Assembly (NCBI GenBank): GCA_017460745.1
Contig: JAFUAL010000019.1
Coordinates: 1-64,000, forward strand
DNA: 64,000 nucleotides
DNA from: Bacilli bacterium
GTDB lineage: Bacteria > Bacillota_I > Bacilli_A > RF39 > UBA660
Reading direction: 5' to 3'
Every line of letters starts with the position of its first letter. The first letter of the stretch is position 1. A program made the translations under genes and the position numbers. A model generated the notes under the pieces. That model was not told where the DNA came from. It saw only the letters and a list, made by a program, of their open reading frames with translations, and made no database searches. Shown here one piece after another: positions 45,334 through 54,362 of this stretch.

Positions 45334-45780
45334 TTATAAGTTAGAAGTTAAATTAAGTATATTTTCTTCTAAAAATTTATTAATTTCTAGTACAAGATTT
45401 ATACTCTTTAAATCAAAGTTTTTGAGGCAATATTCCCCTACTTGACTATTCATACTATTTATTATTTTTAAGTCATTTAATAATAATTTATTAGTATACT
45501 CTGGAGTATAATCTTTACTAGATAATAATTTGATTCTTGATATATTTTCTATTTCATTAAAGTTCATAATAGGATAACCACCTATTTTTTTTATTAATAA
45601 TGAAATATTTAAATAAAAATTGTTAAATTTATTAATGTAATATAAAATTCTTTCTTTTATACTACTACTCCCCTCACCTTTTACATTAAGATATAAATTA
45701 TCTAAATTATGTTTAAAAATATAAATATTTGTAAGATATTGATTTAGCATATCAATATAGTTAAATTTAATAAAAGACAC
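45334..45780 (-). CDS. Dps/ferritin-like protein lacking ferroxidase residues
   Basis: The 148-residue protein aligns with Dps across its length: LNQYLTNIYIFKHNLDNLYLNVKG (helix A), KKIGGYPIMNFNEIENIS (the AERIxxLGGxP turn) and a C-terminal helix DLKSINLVLEINKFLEENIL. The iron ligands of Dps are replaced: HxxHW becomes LDNLYL, LHE becomes IKE, and the DExAER positions read LNISLLIKK. It should fold but not oxidise iron like Dps. The start is unclear. GTG 45780 overlaps its own GGGAGG, and the next plausible initiators are ATT nine codon-bases later or ATG (residue 11). A TATAAT lies upstream. It converges with the small ORF. Confidence 0.65.
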   Translation of the reverse strand: MSFIKFNYIDMLNQYLTNIYIFKHNLDNLYLNVKGEGSSSIKERILYYINKFNNFYLNISLLIKKIGGYPIMNFNEIENISRIKLLSSKDYTPEYTNKLLLNDLKIINSMNSQVGEYCLKNFDLKSINLVLEINKFLEENILNLTSNL

Positions 45781-45815
45781 CTCCCATATTATTATATGAC
45801 AAGTGCCTATTTATG

Positions 45816-46982
45816 TTATTTTAATTTATCTAAAAAACTGTTACCCATCCATGGTTTTTCTTCTATTTCAAAGTTTTCTAGGATGGTTGCTCCAATATCA
45901 GAAAATGATTCTAAAACATCTAATTGATGAGGCGATTTGAATAATCTTGAATATATTATAACAGGTACATTTTCTCTTGTATGATTTGTCCTTGGAAGTG
46001 TTGGATCACATCCATGATCAGCTGTAATAATTAATAAATCGTCTATATTTAATTTATTTAAAAGAAGAGGTATTTCAACGTCCAATTCTTCAATTGCCTT
46101 AGCATATCCTTTAGCATCTCTTTTGTGACCATATAATGTATCGAAGTCACTTAAATTAGTATAGCATAACCCATCAAAATTTTTATCGATTATATTATAT
46201 AATTTACTTAATCCTTCTGAATTATTAGTTGATTTTATTATCTTTGTTATACCATATCCATTGTATATATCGTGTATTTTACCGATGGAAATAACTTGTA
46301 ATTCATGTTCTTTTAAGATATCTAAAACACTCCTATTAGGAGGAGTTAAAGTAAAATATCTGGTATTATTTGTAAAATAAAATTCATCATTTTGAATAGT
46401 AAATGGTCTTGCGACTACTCTAGCAACTTTCCATTCTTCTCTTTCTGTTATTTTTCTAATAATTTCAGCATAATTATACAATTCATTAATTGGAATTTTT
46501 TCTTCGCATGCAGCTATTTCTAAATCAGAATCTCCGGTTGTATAAATAACTAAGGCTCCAGTTTCCATATGTCTACTTCCTAGTTTTTTTATAACATCAG
46601 AGTGATTTCCAACTAAATTTCCAATTATGCCTTTTTTGGTTTCTTTTACAATTTCTTCAAGTAGTTCACGTGGAAATCCATTATCACTAAAAGTTTTATA
46701 AGATACATTGTTTTCAATTCCCATAAGTTCATAATGGCCACTTATTGAGTCTTTTCCTTTATTTTTTGGACGTGCAATCGTATAATATGCATCACTTTCT
46801 AAATTATTCATAGTAAGTGTATTTAAAAAACCTAATTTTTTTAAGTTTGGTATAAATAATTCATATTTATTAACAATATTACCTAAAGTATTTGCACCTT
46901 TATCTCCATAATTTTCTGAATCAAGTGCTTCACCTACTCCAAGTGAATCTAAAACAACTAAAAATATACGTTTAAATTTCAT
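45816..46982 (-). CDS. deoB: Phosphopentomutase DeoB
   Basis: DeoB interconverts (deoxy)ribose-1- and 5-phosphate, feeding nucleoside sugars into the pentose pathway. The 388-residue protein belongs to the alkaline phosphatase superfamily: FLVVLDSLGVGEALD with metal Asp at the N-terminus, the catalytic loop GANTLGNI, YTTGDSDLEIAA, and ITADHGCDPTLPRTNHTRENVP for the second metal set. It is 2 nt from xerD upstream. deoD on the other side of the terminus supplies its substrate. Confidence 0.96.
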   Translation of the reverse strand: MKFKRIFLVVLDSLGVGEALDSENYGDKGANTLGNIVNKYELFIPNLKKLGFLNTLTMNNLESDAYYTIARPKNKGKDSISGHYELMGIENNVSYKTFSDNGFPRELLEEIVKETKKGIIGNLVGNHSDVIKKLGSRHMETGALVIYTTGDSDLEIAACEEKIPINELYNYAEIIRKITEREEWKVARVVARPFTIQNDEFYFTNNTRYFTLTPPNRSVLDILKEHELQVISIGKIHDIYNGYGITKIIKSTNNSEGLSKLYNIIDKNFDGLCYTNLSDFDTLYGHKRDAKGYAKAIEELDVEIPLLLNKLNIDDLLIITADHGCDPTLPRTNHTRENVPVIIYSRLFKSPHQLDVLESFSDIGATILENFEIEEKPWMGNSFLDKLK

Positions 46983-46984
46983 TT

Positions 46985-47884
46985 TTATTCCTCATTTCTC
47001 TCATTATATTTTATGTAATCCTCTTTTAATTTAGTATTTGCAACGTGGGTATATATTCTTGTTGTTGTAATATCTGAATGTCCCAGTAATTCTTGTATAC
47101 TTCTAAGATCTGCTCCGTTATTTAATAAATCAGTTGCAAAAGTATGTCTTAAACTATGCGGTGTTATGTTGCTTGTTATATTATTTTCTTTTAATATGTT
47201 TTGTAATATGTAATTAAATCCATGCCTTGTAATACCTTTTCCGTGATTGTTTAAAAAGAGTTTTTCTTCATCTAAATTACCTTTTTTTAGTAATTTATTT
47301 CTTTCAATTAAATATAATTCCAAGGCCTCTTTCGAGTACTTTGACATTGGAATAATTCTTTCTTTATTTCCTTTACCCTCGATTAATATTAAATCATTTT
47401 GAAAGTCTATATTATAAATAGTTAAATTAACAAGTTCTGATACTCTAAGACCTGAACCATACATAAGTTCAAGCATAGCCTTATCTCTATATTTAAAAGC
47501 ACTACTTAAATTAACATCAAGTATTTTTTCCATTTCATCTTTTTGTACAATTGTAGGTAATTTTTTACTTATTTTTATTACGTCTATATTAATACTAACA
47601 TCATTTTTTACTTTTTTAAATTTTACTAAATATTTATGAAATTCTTTAATAGTTGTGATATGTCTCCTAATGCTTCTTGGATTAAGTCCTGATTTGTTTA
47701 AATCCTGTAAATAACTATTAATATCATTAAGGGTTATTTTATTAAAACTTTTGATATTATTGTCTTCTAGATAATTTACATAGTTATCTAAATCTAATTT
47801 ATAATTAAGAATAGTATTTTTACTTAATTTTTTTTCCAATTTAATATATGTTATATACTCATCTATTTCATCTTTCATAAACAT
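46985..47884 (-). CDS. xerD: Tyrosine recombinase XerD-type
   Basis: XerD with XerC resolves chromosome dimers at dif. The protein of 299 residues has the N-terminal SAM-like core-binding domain (EKKLSKNTILNYKLDLDNYVNYL) and the catalytic set: Arg in GSGLRVSEL, Lys in GKGNKERI, HxxR in HSLRHTFA, His in LGHSDITTT, and the nucleophile Tyr in RIYTHV. Length is standard. XerC versus XerD cannot be settled from this copy alone; the sequence style fits XerD. ATG 47884 would sit exactly at the expected transcription start, so the mRNA may be leaderless; ATG 47878 is the alternative. dif lies 2.4 kb downstream. Confidence 0.9.
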   Translation of the reverse strand: MFMKDEIDEYITYIKLEKKLSKNTILNYKLDLDNYVNYLEDNNIKSFNKITLNDINSYLQDLNKSGLNPRSIRRHITTIKEFHKYLVKFKKVKNDVSINIDVIKISKKLPTIVQKDEMEKILDVNLSSAFKYRDKAMLELMYGSGLRVSELVNLTIYNIDFQNDLILIEGKGNKERIIPMSKYSKEALELYLIERNKLLKKGNLDEEKLFLNNHGKGITRHGFNYILQNILKENNITSNITPHSLRHTFATDLLNNGADLRSIQELLGHSDITTTRIYTHVANTKLKEDYIKYNERNEE

Positions 47885-47891
47885 CAAAATA

Positions 47892-47944
47892 ATTATAGCA
47901 TATATTTTGCCTTTTTTGACAAATTATTTAAAACTATGTATAAT
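47892..47944. promoter_or_regulatory. Overlapping divergent promoters, xerD and metallophosphoesterase
   Basis: Plus strand: TTGACA (47916-47921), 17-bp spacer, TATAAT (47939-47944). Minus strand: TG-C-TATAAT (47892-47897) with TTGTCA about 19 bp upstream (47917-47922). The two -35 boxes lie on the same bases, so the promoters should exclude each other. Confidence 0.7.
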
Positions 47945-47971
47945 ATTGAACATATAAAAAGGAGTGCTATA

Positions 47972-48931
47972 ATGAAAGCGATGAATATTACTAACTATAA
48001 ATTATATAACGATAAAAACAATGAGGAATTTCGAATTTGTTCAATGAGTGATTTGCATTACAATGAAGCAACAGAAAATGAAAAACTAAAAATGATTTTA
48101 TCTAATATTGAAAAACTTAGACCAAATTATATGATGATACCTGGTGATTTGATAGATAGTACTGATTCGATAATTGAATTAAAAAATAAAAGGAGACTAC
48201 TATTATGGCTAAAAGAAATGAGTGAAATATCCAAAATTTTTATATCATTAGGAAGTCATGATTACTATAAATTAAGTATAGATGGAAATAAAAGTAAGGA
48301 TAATTGGAATTTAGAATTTGTAAGTAATTTTATTGAAGAAATTAATGATGAAAAAAATATTAATGTTTTAAATAATGATTCCTATAAAGATAATAATATA
48401 TTTGTTACTGGTTATACTCAAAGTATAGAATATTATAATCCATTGCTTAATAAAAAAAGTGGTATTTTTACGCACAATTGTGAAAATAAACAAGTTATGC
48501 TTGAAGAATTAAAAAAATTAAAAGATAAAATACAAAATATACCAAATGACACAGTTAATTTTATGATGATTCATTCACCAATTTATTTAAAAGATAAAGA
48601 AATAATAGAAAATATTAATGAGTATGATTATTATATATCAGGACATATGCATAATGGATTGGTTCCTCCTGTAATTAATGAATTATGGAAATCATCACGT
48701 GGAATTATTGGACCAACAAGAGATTTATTCCCTAAAAACGCTCGTAATACATTAAGGTATAAGAATGATAAATTAATTGTTAATGGTGCACTTTCTACTT
48801 TTCATGAAAATCATGGAATGTTTAGTAAGTTAAATTTTATATATCCAAGTTATATGTGCGTTATCGATTTTACTAAAAATTTAGAATATGATAAAGATAA
48901 AATTTATACGAAAAGATATTACAATAAGTAG
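47972..48931 (+). CDS. Metallophosphoesterase (calcineurin-like)
   Basis: The protein of about 319 residues has the calcineurin-like phosphoesterase motifs: SDLHYNE (metal Asp and His), PGDLIDS, GSHDYY in place of GNHD, MIHSP and YYISGHMHNG. The substitution of Asn by Ser in the GNH(D/E) motif is unusual because this Asn normally bridges metal and substrate. No membrane segment. Start ATG 47972 with AAAAGGAG upstream. A few such proteins act on UDP-diacylglucosamine or cyclic nucleotides; the substrate here is unknown. Confidence 0.85.
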   Translation: MKAMNITNYKLYNDKNNEEFRICSMSDLHYNEATENEKLKMILSNIEKLRPNYMMIPGDLIDSTDSIIELKNKRRLLLWLKEMSEISKIFISLGSHDYYKLSIDGNKSKDNWNLEFVSNFIEEINDEKNINVLNNDSYKDNNIFVTGYTQSIEYYNPLLNKKSGIFTHNCENKQVMLEELKKLKDKIQNIPNDTVNFMMIHSPIYLKDKEIIENINEYDYYISGHMHNGLVPPVINELWKSSRGIIGPTRDLFPKNARNTLRYKNDKLIVNGALSTFHENHGMFSKLNFIYPSYMCVIDFTKNLEYDKDKIYTKRYYNK

Positions 48932-48981
48932 TATCTTTTAATTTATCGTTTTATTTGATAAAATAATTGTGGTGATTTTGT

Positions 48982-50202
48982 ATGGAACCTTTGGCATTAA
49001 AATTAAGACCTAATAGTTTAAAAGATTGTTTAGGTCAGAAACATTTAATTGATGATGGAAAAATTTTATCTAATTTAGTTAAAAATTGTAAATTATTTTC
49101 AATGATATTATATGGTAAACCTGGTATTGGGAAAACAACTATTGCAACTAGTTTAGTTCATGATTTAAACGTTCGTTATCGCATATTAAATGCTACAATT
49201 AATGATAAACATGATTTTGAAATAGTATTTGAAGAAGCTAAAACTTATGGTGAGATTGTTTTAATTTTAGATGAGATACATAGATTGAATAAAGATAAGC
49301 AAGATTTACTTTTACCCAGAATTGAAAGTGGATTAGTTACTTTAATTGGCTTAACTTCAAGTAATCCTTTTCATTCAATTAATCCTGCTATTCGAAGTCG
49401 TTGTCATTTATTTGAATTAAAGCCTTTAGAAAAATCAGATATAAAAGACGGTCTTCTTAAAGCAAGTAAAAATAAGGAGTTACTTCCTCAAATTACAATA
49501 AGTGATGAAGCAATTGATTATATTGCGGAGTCTTCAGGTAATGATTTAAGATATGCATATAATTTTTTAGAACTTGCATATTATTCTAAAGAAGATCATA
49601 AGATTGATTTAGATTTTTTAAAAACAATTGATAATAAAAGAAGTTTTTTTCATGATAAAAATGATGATGGATACTATGATGTATTAAGTGCTTTTCAAAA
49701 GTCTATTCGTGGAAGTGATGTAAATGCAAGTTTACATTATTTAGGAAGAATGTTAGAAGCAAATGATTTAGAGAGTATATTTAGAAGAATGAGCGTTATT
49801 TGTTATGAAGATATAGGACTTGCCAATCCTTCTATGGGACCAAAAGTTGAGGCTGCAATTAAGGCAGCAGAAAGACTTGGTATGCCAGAGGCTCGTATTC
49901 CTCTAGCATCAGTTGTAATTGAACTTGCGTTATCTCCTAAATCTAATAGTGGTGTAATGGCTATTGATGCTGCCCTTTTAGATATTAAAACCGGAAGGTG
50001 TGGTGAAGTACCAAATCATATAAAAACTACTTCCCCTGATTATAAATATCCTCATGATTATCCTCATCATTTTGTAAATCAACAGTATTTACCAGATAAC
50101 TTAAAAAATAAAAAATATTACATTCCTTGTACTACAAGCAATTATGAAAAAAATTTAAAACAAACAAATGATAATTTAGAAAAATTAAAAAGTAATTCAT
50201 AA
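48982..50202 (+). CDS. rarA: Replication-associated recombination protein RarA (MgsA)
   Basis: RarA is a clamp-loader-like AAA+ ATPase acting at stalled replication forks. The 406-residue protein has Walker A GKPGIGKTT, Walker B LILDEIHRLNKDKQD, sensor GLTSSNPFHSINPAIRSRC with arginine finger, and the family-specific C-terminal tetramerisation part (EDIGLANPSMGPKVEAA, GMPEARIPLA, SNSGVMAIDAAL). GGTGAT lies 5 nt before the ATG. Interestingly it starts close to the terminus and dif region. It ends in a convergent terminator. Confidence 0.94.
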   Translation: MEPLALKLRPNSLKDCLGQKHLIDDGKILSNLVKNCKLFSMILYGKPGIGKTTIATSLVHDLNVRYRILNATINDKHDFEIVFEEAKTYGEIVLILDEIHRLNKDKQDLLLPRIESGLVTLIGLTSSNPFHSINPAIRSRCHLFELKPLEKSDIKDGLLKASKNKELLPQITISDEAIDYIAESSGNDLRYAYNFLELAYYSKEDHKIDLDFLKTIDNKRSFFHDKNDDGYYDVLSAFQKSIRGSDVNASLHYLGRMLEANDLESIFRRMSVICYEDIGLANPSMGPKVEAAIKAAERLGMPEARIPLASVVIELALSPKSNSGVMAIDAALLDIKTGRCGEVPNHIKTTSPDYKYPHDYPHHFVNQQYLPDNLKNKKYYIPCTTSNYEKNLKQTNDNLEKLKSNS

Positions 50203-50221
50203 AAAATGAGATTACTTTTTT
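50187..50221. terminator. rarA terminator (convergent)
   Basis: AAAAGTAAT-TCAT pairs with ATGA-G-ATTACTTTT; T run follows. It overlaps the rarA stop codon. Confidence 0.78.
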
Positions 50222-50226
50222 TAATT

Positions 50227-50670
50227 CTATTCAATAAATGTTACGCAGTTAGAGCTTTCTGATGTAGGAAATGATAATCTTGTGATATATGTTATGCTAA
50301 AAAACAATAGAAAAGTTATTAAAAAACAAATTATAACATAAACTATTAATTTAGTAGAACAACTGATACATTCTTTAAATAATAATTTATTAAATTTTGA
50401 TATAAACAAATATATTAATATAATAGAAAAAGATAAACATTCTATTCCTAATGTTACATTACCAGCAAGTGAAAAGTTTTTAATCTTAAACAAATCTTTA
50501 CAATTTGGGTAAATTTCAAAATCACTAGTATTATTATTGTTTGTTTCGGTATTGTTTATTTGGATTTCTGTATTAATCCTTGATATTTCATTTTTTACTG
50601 TTAAAGATATCAAGATTATTATAATAAGTAAAACAATAATTAATAAAATATTTTTTGTTATTCTTTTCAT
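50227..50670 (-). CDS. Three-helix membrane protein, unknown
   Basis: The 147-residue protein has membrane helices at about residues 7-26, 70-92 and 106-130. An Asn/Thr-rich external loop (TEIQINNTETNNNNTSD) and several Cys residues (57, 80, 102, 105) are present. I recognise no family. Its promoter region has a TG-extended TATAAT and a fine AAAGGAG, but the latter lies about 40 nt before the ATG; the actual upstream site is weak. The leader may therefore be translated or structured in an unusual way. Confidence 0.55.
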   Translation of the reverse strand: MKRITKNILLIIVLLIIIILISLTVKNEISRINTEIQINNTETNNNNTSDFEIYPNCKDLFKIKNFSLAGNVTLGIECLSFSIILIYLFISKFNKLLFKECISCSTKLIVYVIICFLITFLLFFSITYITRLSFPTSESSNCVTFIE

Positions 50671-50725
50671 AATAAATATCTTAACTCATATATTAAATTT
50701 ATATAAGTAACTCCTTTCGATTATA

Positions 50726-50734
50726 ATTATAACA
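50726..50734 (-). promoter_or_regulatory. Extended -10 promoter of the three-helix protein
   Basis: Minus strand TG-T-TATAAT, 56 bp before the start codon; an isolated AAAGGAG lies at 50711-50717. Confidence 0.5.
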
Positions 50735-50778
50735 TATTACCGATGCAGTAATAAATAAAATTATTTTAATTTAAATGA

Positions 50779-53148
50779 TTATATATTTTTTTCTTTATGA
50801 AAAATTGTATCTCTGACTTTCACGATTAAATTTAAAAATTTATGAATTAAGTCATAGGAATTAACTGAAAAGACAATTAATAAGAAGAAAATTAAAGCTA
50901 TTTTTAAATTAAAGGCAACTAAATTAAAGAATTGATTTTGGAACATTATTCCATATATAAATCCTGATAATAAAATTATAAATAATGAAGTTCTTAGTAA
51001 ATTAAATGGTTTAGAAATTCTATATAAATGAATAAATCCAGTTGTTCCTGTTAAAAGAACAGCTAAAGCATTTACAATTTCATCTGGTAAATTAAATGCA
51101 TATTTAAATAGTAATATTATTACAATATCTAAAAATACTGTTACACCTGCAGGTATACTATTTTTAAATATTTTTAAGATAAAATTACCTGATACAATAT
51201 TTTTATTTGCTTCAAGTGCTAAAATAAACGATGGTATTCCGATAGTTGTTGTTGTAATTAAAGTAAGTTGAATTGGAATAAAGAAATATTCACTTTGAGT
51301 AAACAAACAAGTTAAGATAATTAAAATTGTATAAATTGTTTTTACAAGTAAAAGTGATGCACTTCTTTCAATATTATTAATAGTTCTTCTACCCTCTTCA
51401 ACAATTTTTGGCATAGAAGAAAATTCATTATTTAAAAGAACTATTTGAGCAACACTTCTTGCAGCATCTGTTCCACTCGCAACAGCAATACTGCAATCTG
51501 CTTCTTTTAAGGCTAATACATCATTTACTCCATCACCGGTCATAGCAACAGTTTTTCCAAGTCTTTTAAGTGCTAAAATTATTTTTTTCTTACCAATGGG
51601 AGTTACTCTTCCAAAAATATTATATTCAAGAACATTTTGTTCTAATTCAGCATCAGTTAAGGTTTCAAAGCCACTTGCATCTATTTCTTTTAGTTCATCA
51701 ATTGCATTTACTCTTTTTACAATATTTAAAACAGTTTTATGATTATCACCTGATATTATCTTAACTTCTACACCTTGATCTTTAAAGAAGCAAAGTGTAT
51801 CACTTGCATCACTTCTTATTTCATCTTCAATTAAAATAAATCCAAGTATTTCTAAATTTTCAGGTTTATCTTTTAAAGAATCTTTACTTTTGCAAACTGT
51901 TAAAATTCTATAATCTTCTTGATAATTAATAATCAATGGGTGAGTTTCTTTATCACGTATTAAATATTCATATGCACCTATATAATATGATGCATCATCT
52001 TTAATTGAAACAGCTGAGAATTTTCTTGCTGATGAAAAAGCTATTTTATCGGTTATTATATATTTTTTATTATCTTTATATTTTTCTCTTATAGCTTTAA
52101 ATGTACTTGAATCATCATCAAGTGTATTTACTATTTTATTTATTATTTCTTTAAATTCATTTTTACTTATTTTATTTGGAATAATATCATAAAGAGTCAT
52201 ATTCCCGGTTGTAATAGTTCCAGTTTTATCAAGACAAATAGTATTTACACGTGATAAAGTTTCAATACAATATAATTGTTGAACTAAAACTTTATAACGA
52301 CTTAATCTAATTACACTTACAGCCATTACTGAACTAGTTAACAAGACAAGTCCTTCTGGTATCATTCCAATTAATGCTGCAACTGTGTTAATGATTGAAT
52401 CACTTATTGATGTTTTTAAAACAATAAATTGATTTAAAAATAATAATATTCCAAGTGGTATAATTAAGAATCCTAAAAATCTAACTATTTTTTCAAATGA
52501 GTTTAAGATAACAGAATTATTTTCTTTAATATATTTGGCATCTTTTAATGTCTTATTAACAAAGTTATCATCACCTACTCTAATTACTTCTGAAATGCAA
52601 CTACCTGATGTAATAAAACTACCCGATAATAATTCATCTCCAATATTTTTAGTAATAGTATCTGCTTCACCTGTAATAAATGATTCATTTACTTCAACAC
52701 ATCCATCGTTTATAATGCTATCGCATAGTACTTGATTACCGCTTTTTAAGGCAATTATATCGTTTAAAACTATTTCATCTTTTTCTATTTCTTGTTTTAT
52801 TCCATCACGAATTACTAATGCTTTACTACTTGATAGAAGTTCTAATTTATCAATTATTTTTTTAGAAATTATTTCTTGAATAATACTAATAACTGTATTG
52901 CAAAATATTACTCCCATGAATAAACAATTTTTAAGGGAATATAGAATTCTACCTGATAGTATTCCTGATATTAATATTGCAAGTCCTAAAAAGATATTTA
53001 AAAAATTAAAATACGTAAAGACATTTGATTTTATTATTTCTTTTATTGTTTTTGTTTTAGGAGTATTGTCAAAGTTTATTAATCCTTTCTTTTTTCTTTC
53101 TTCTACTTCTATATTTGTTAATCCTTTATTTATATCAATTGTTTTCAT
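50779..53148 (-). CDS. P-type ATPase, CtpE-like cation transporter
   Basis: The 789-residue ATPase has eight to ten membrane helices, actuator motif ITGEADTI, phosphorylation motif CLDKTGTITTG, hinge MTGDGVNDVLALKEADCSIA and an M4 segment GMIPEGLVLLTS. It lacks N-terminal metal-binding CxxC domains. The PEGL motif and short N-terminus match the bacterial CtpE/Exp5 group, linked to Ca2+ in mycobacteria. It is 10 nt downstream of a GT2 glycosyltransferase gene in the same direction and probably the last gene of a flippase-GT2-ATPase unit. Confidence 0.88.
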   Translation of the reverse strand: MKTIDINKGLTNIEVEERKKKGLINFDNTPKTKTIKEIIKSNVFTYFNFLNIFLGLAILISGILSGRILYSLKNCLFMGVIFCNTVISIIQEIISKKIIDKLELLSSSKALVIRDGIKQEIEKDEIVLNDIIALKSGNQVLCDSIINDGCVEVNESFITGEADTITKNIGDELLSGSFITSGSCISEVIRVGDDNFVNKTLKDAKYIKENNSVILNSFEKIVRFLGFLIIPLGILLFLNQFIVLKTSISDSIINTVAALIGMIPEGLVLLTSSVMAVSVIRLSRYKVLVQQLYCIETLSRVNTICLDKTGTITTGNMTLYDIIPNKISKNEFKEIINKIVNTLDDDSSTFKAIREKYKDNKKYIITDKIAFSSARKFSAVSIKDDASYYIGAYEYLIRDKETHPLIINYQEDYRILTVCKSKDSLKDKPENLEILGFILIEDEIRSDASDTLCFFKDQGVEVKIISGDNHKTVLNIVKRVNAIDELKEIDASGFETLTDAELEQNVLEYNIFGRVTPIGKKKIILALKRLGKTVAMTGDGVNDVLALKEADCSIAVASGTDAARSVAQIVLLNNEFSSMPKIVEEGRRTINNIERSASLLLVKTIYTILIILTCLFTQSEYFFIPIQLTLITTTTIGIPSFILALEANKNIVSGNFILKIFKNSIPAGVTVFLDIVIILLFKYAFNLPDEIVNALAVLLTGTTGFIHLYRISKPFNLLRTSLFIILLSGFIYGIMFQNQFFNLVAFNLKIALIFFLLIVFSVNSYDLIHKFLNLIVKVRDTIFHKEKNI

Positions 53149-53158
53149 CCTTACCCAC

Positions 53159-54361
53159 CTACTTTGTTATTTCTTCTATTTTTAATGTGCTTGTATGTTT
53201 TATTTCTTCCCATGTATTATTTGAATTAAAAAGTGAATATATATATATTGGTATCCAACTTAAATGGTAAATTGGAAAATATAAAATAGCTGGCAGTAGT
53301 CTTTTTACATCTTTTTTATAAAATTTTAAAACAAATATACTAAATATAAATTCACCTATATAAGAAATAATTATGCTTAATAAAACATATTTAAAAGGAA
53401 TTATAAATATATATGAAAGTAATAATAAAATAAATGCATATGCTTGATTAATTGGTAGAAATAATATTTGAAACATATCAATAGCATCAAAATTTCTTTT
53501 TTCTTTTATATTTTTAAATAATTCCTTATAATATTTTTTAAACACCTGCATACTTCCTTGAATCCATCTTTTTCTTTGTTTCATAGAAGTGTTAAAACGT
53601 GACACTTGTTCATCATAAAAAATTGCATCTTTGGCAAAGCCTATTTTTTCGTTTTTAATATGACTAATACATGTTAATTCAATATCTTCTGTAGAGGTTG
53701 ATGCTTTGTAGTTAAACTGGTCTATATAACTTTTTAAAACAATATAGCCTGTTCCGTTTATAGTACTGCTTTCCCCTATTCTTTCACGTGGTGTATACAA
53801 AAATAAATTTTGAGTATAGAAAAATATTGCATAACTTCCTGAAATACTATTTTCGTATAGATTTTTAGTATCACGAAATCCTTGAATTACTCTATATCCT
53901 TCGTTTATTTTATTATTCATTACTTTTAAGAAATTTTCATCTACAATGTTATCTGCATCAAATATTACATAACTATCAAATGTATTATCGTTTTTAAAAT
54001 AGTCAAAAGCGAAATTTAATACTTCGCCTTTAGTTTTGGTTTTAAAATTTGGTTCTATTACCAAACATTTCTTATCAAGAGCAATTTGTTTAGTATTATC
54101 AGTTGTATTATTTGGTATAACACATATTTTAAATAAATCTTTATCATAATTTTGAGTCTTTAAACTATCGATTAAGTTACCAATAACTTTTTCTTCATTT
54201 CTAGCTGCTATTAATATTAAAAATTTGTTTTTCTTTTTTTCTTTTTTCACTTGTTTTTTTTCTTTTTTTAGAAATGGTAATATGGCAAATAAACCAAAAT
54301 GAATTGTATTTATAAATAAAAGTATATTCAATAACAATATTATTATTTTTAAAATCTTCAT
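53159..54361 (-). CDS. Membrane GT2 glycosyltransferase, PgaC/IcaA-like
   Basis: The 400-residue processive GT2 enzyme has one N-terminal membrane helix, a cytosolic catalytic domain with AARNEEKVIGNLIDSL, FDADNIVDENF (metal DxD position), STEDIELT (catalytic Asp) and QRKRWIQGS (QxxRW), and two to three C-terminal membrane helices. The set characterises polymerising and exporting synthases such as poly-N-acetylglucosamine or hyaluronan synthase. With a flippase gene directly upstream, synthesis of an exported glycan is likely, but acetylase and other accessory genes are absent. Product unknown. Confidence 0.85.
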   Translation of the reverse strand: MKILKIIILLLNILLFINTIHFGLFAILPFLKKEKKQVKKEKKKNKFLILIAARNEEKVIGNLIDSLKTQNYDKDLFKICVIPNNTTDNTKQIALDKKCLVIEPNFKTKTKGEVLNFAFDYFKNDNTFDSYVIFDADNIVDENFLKVMNNKINEGYRVIQGFRDTKNLYENSISGSYAIFFYTQNLFLYTPRERIGESSTINGTGYIVLKSYIDQFNYKASTSTEDIELTCISHIKNEKIGFAKDAIFYDEQVSRFNTSMKQRKRWIQGSMQVFKKYYKELFKNIKEKRNFDAIDMFQILFLPINQAYAFILLLLSYIFIIPFKYVLLSIIISYIGEFIFSIFVLKFYKKDVKRLLPAILYFPIYHLSWIPIYIYSLFNSNNTWEEIKHTSTLKIEEITK

Positions 54362-54362
54362 T

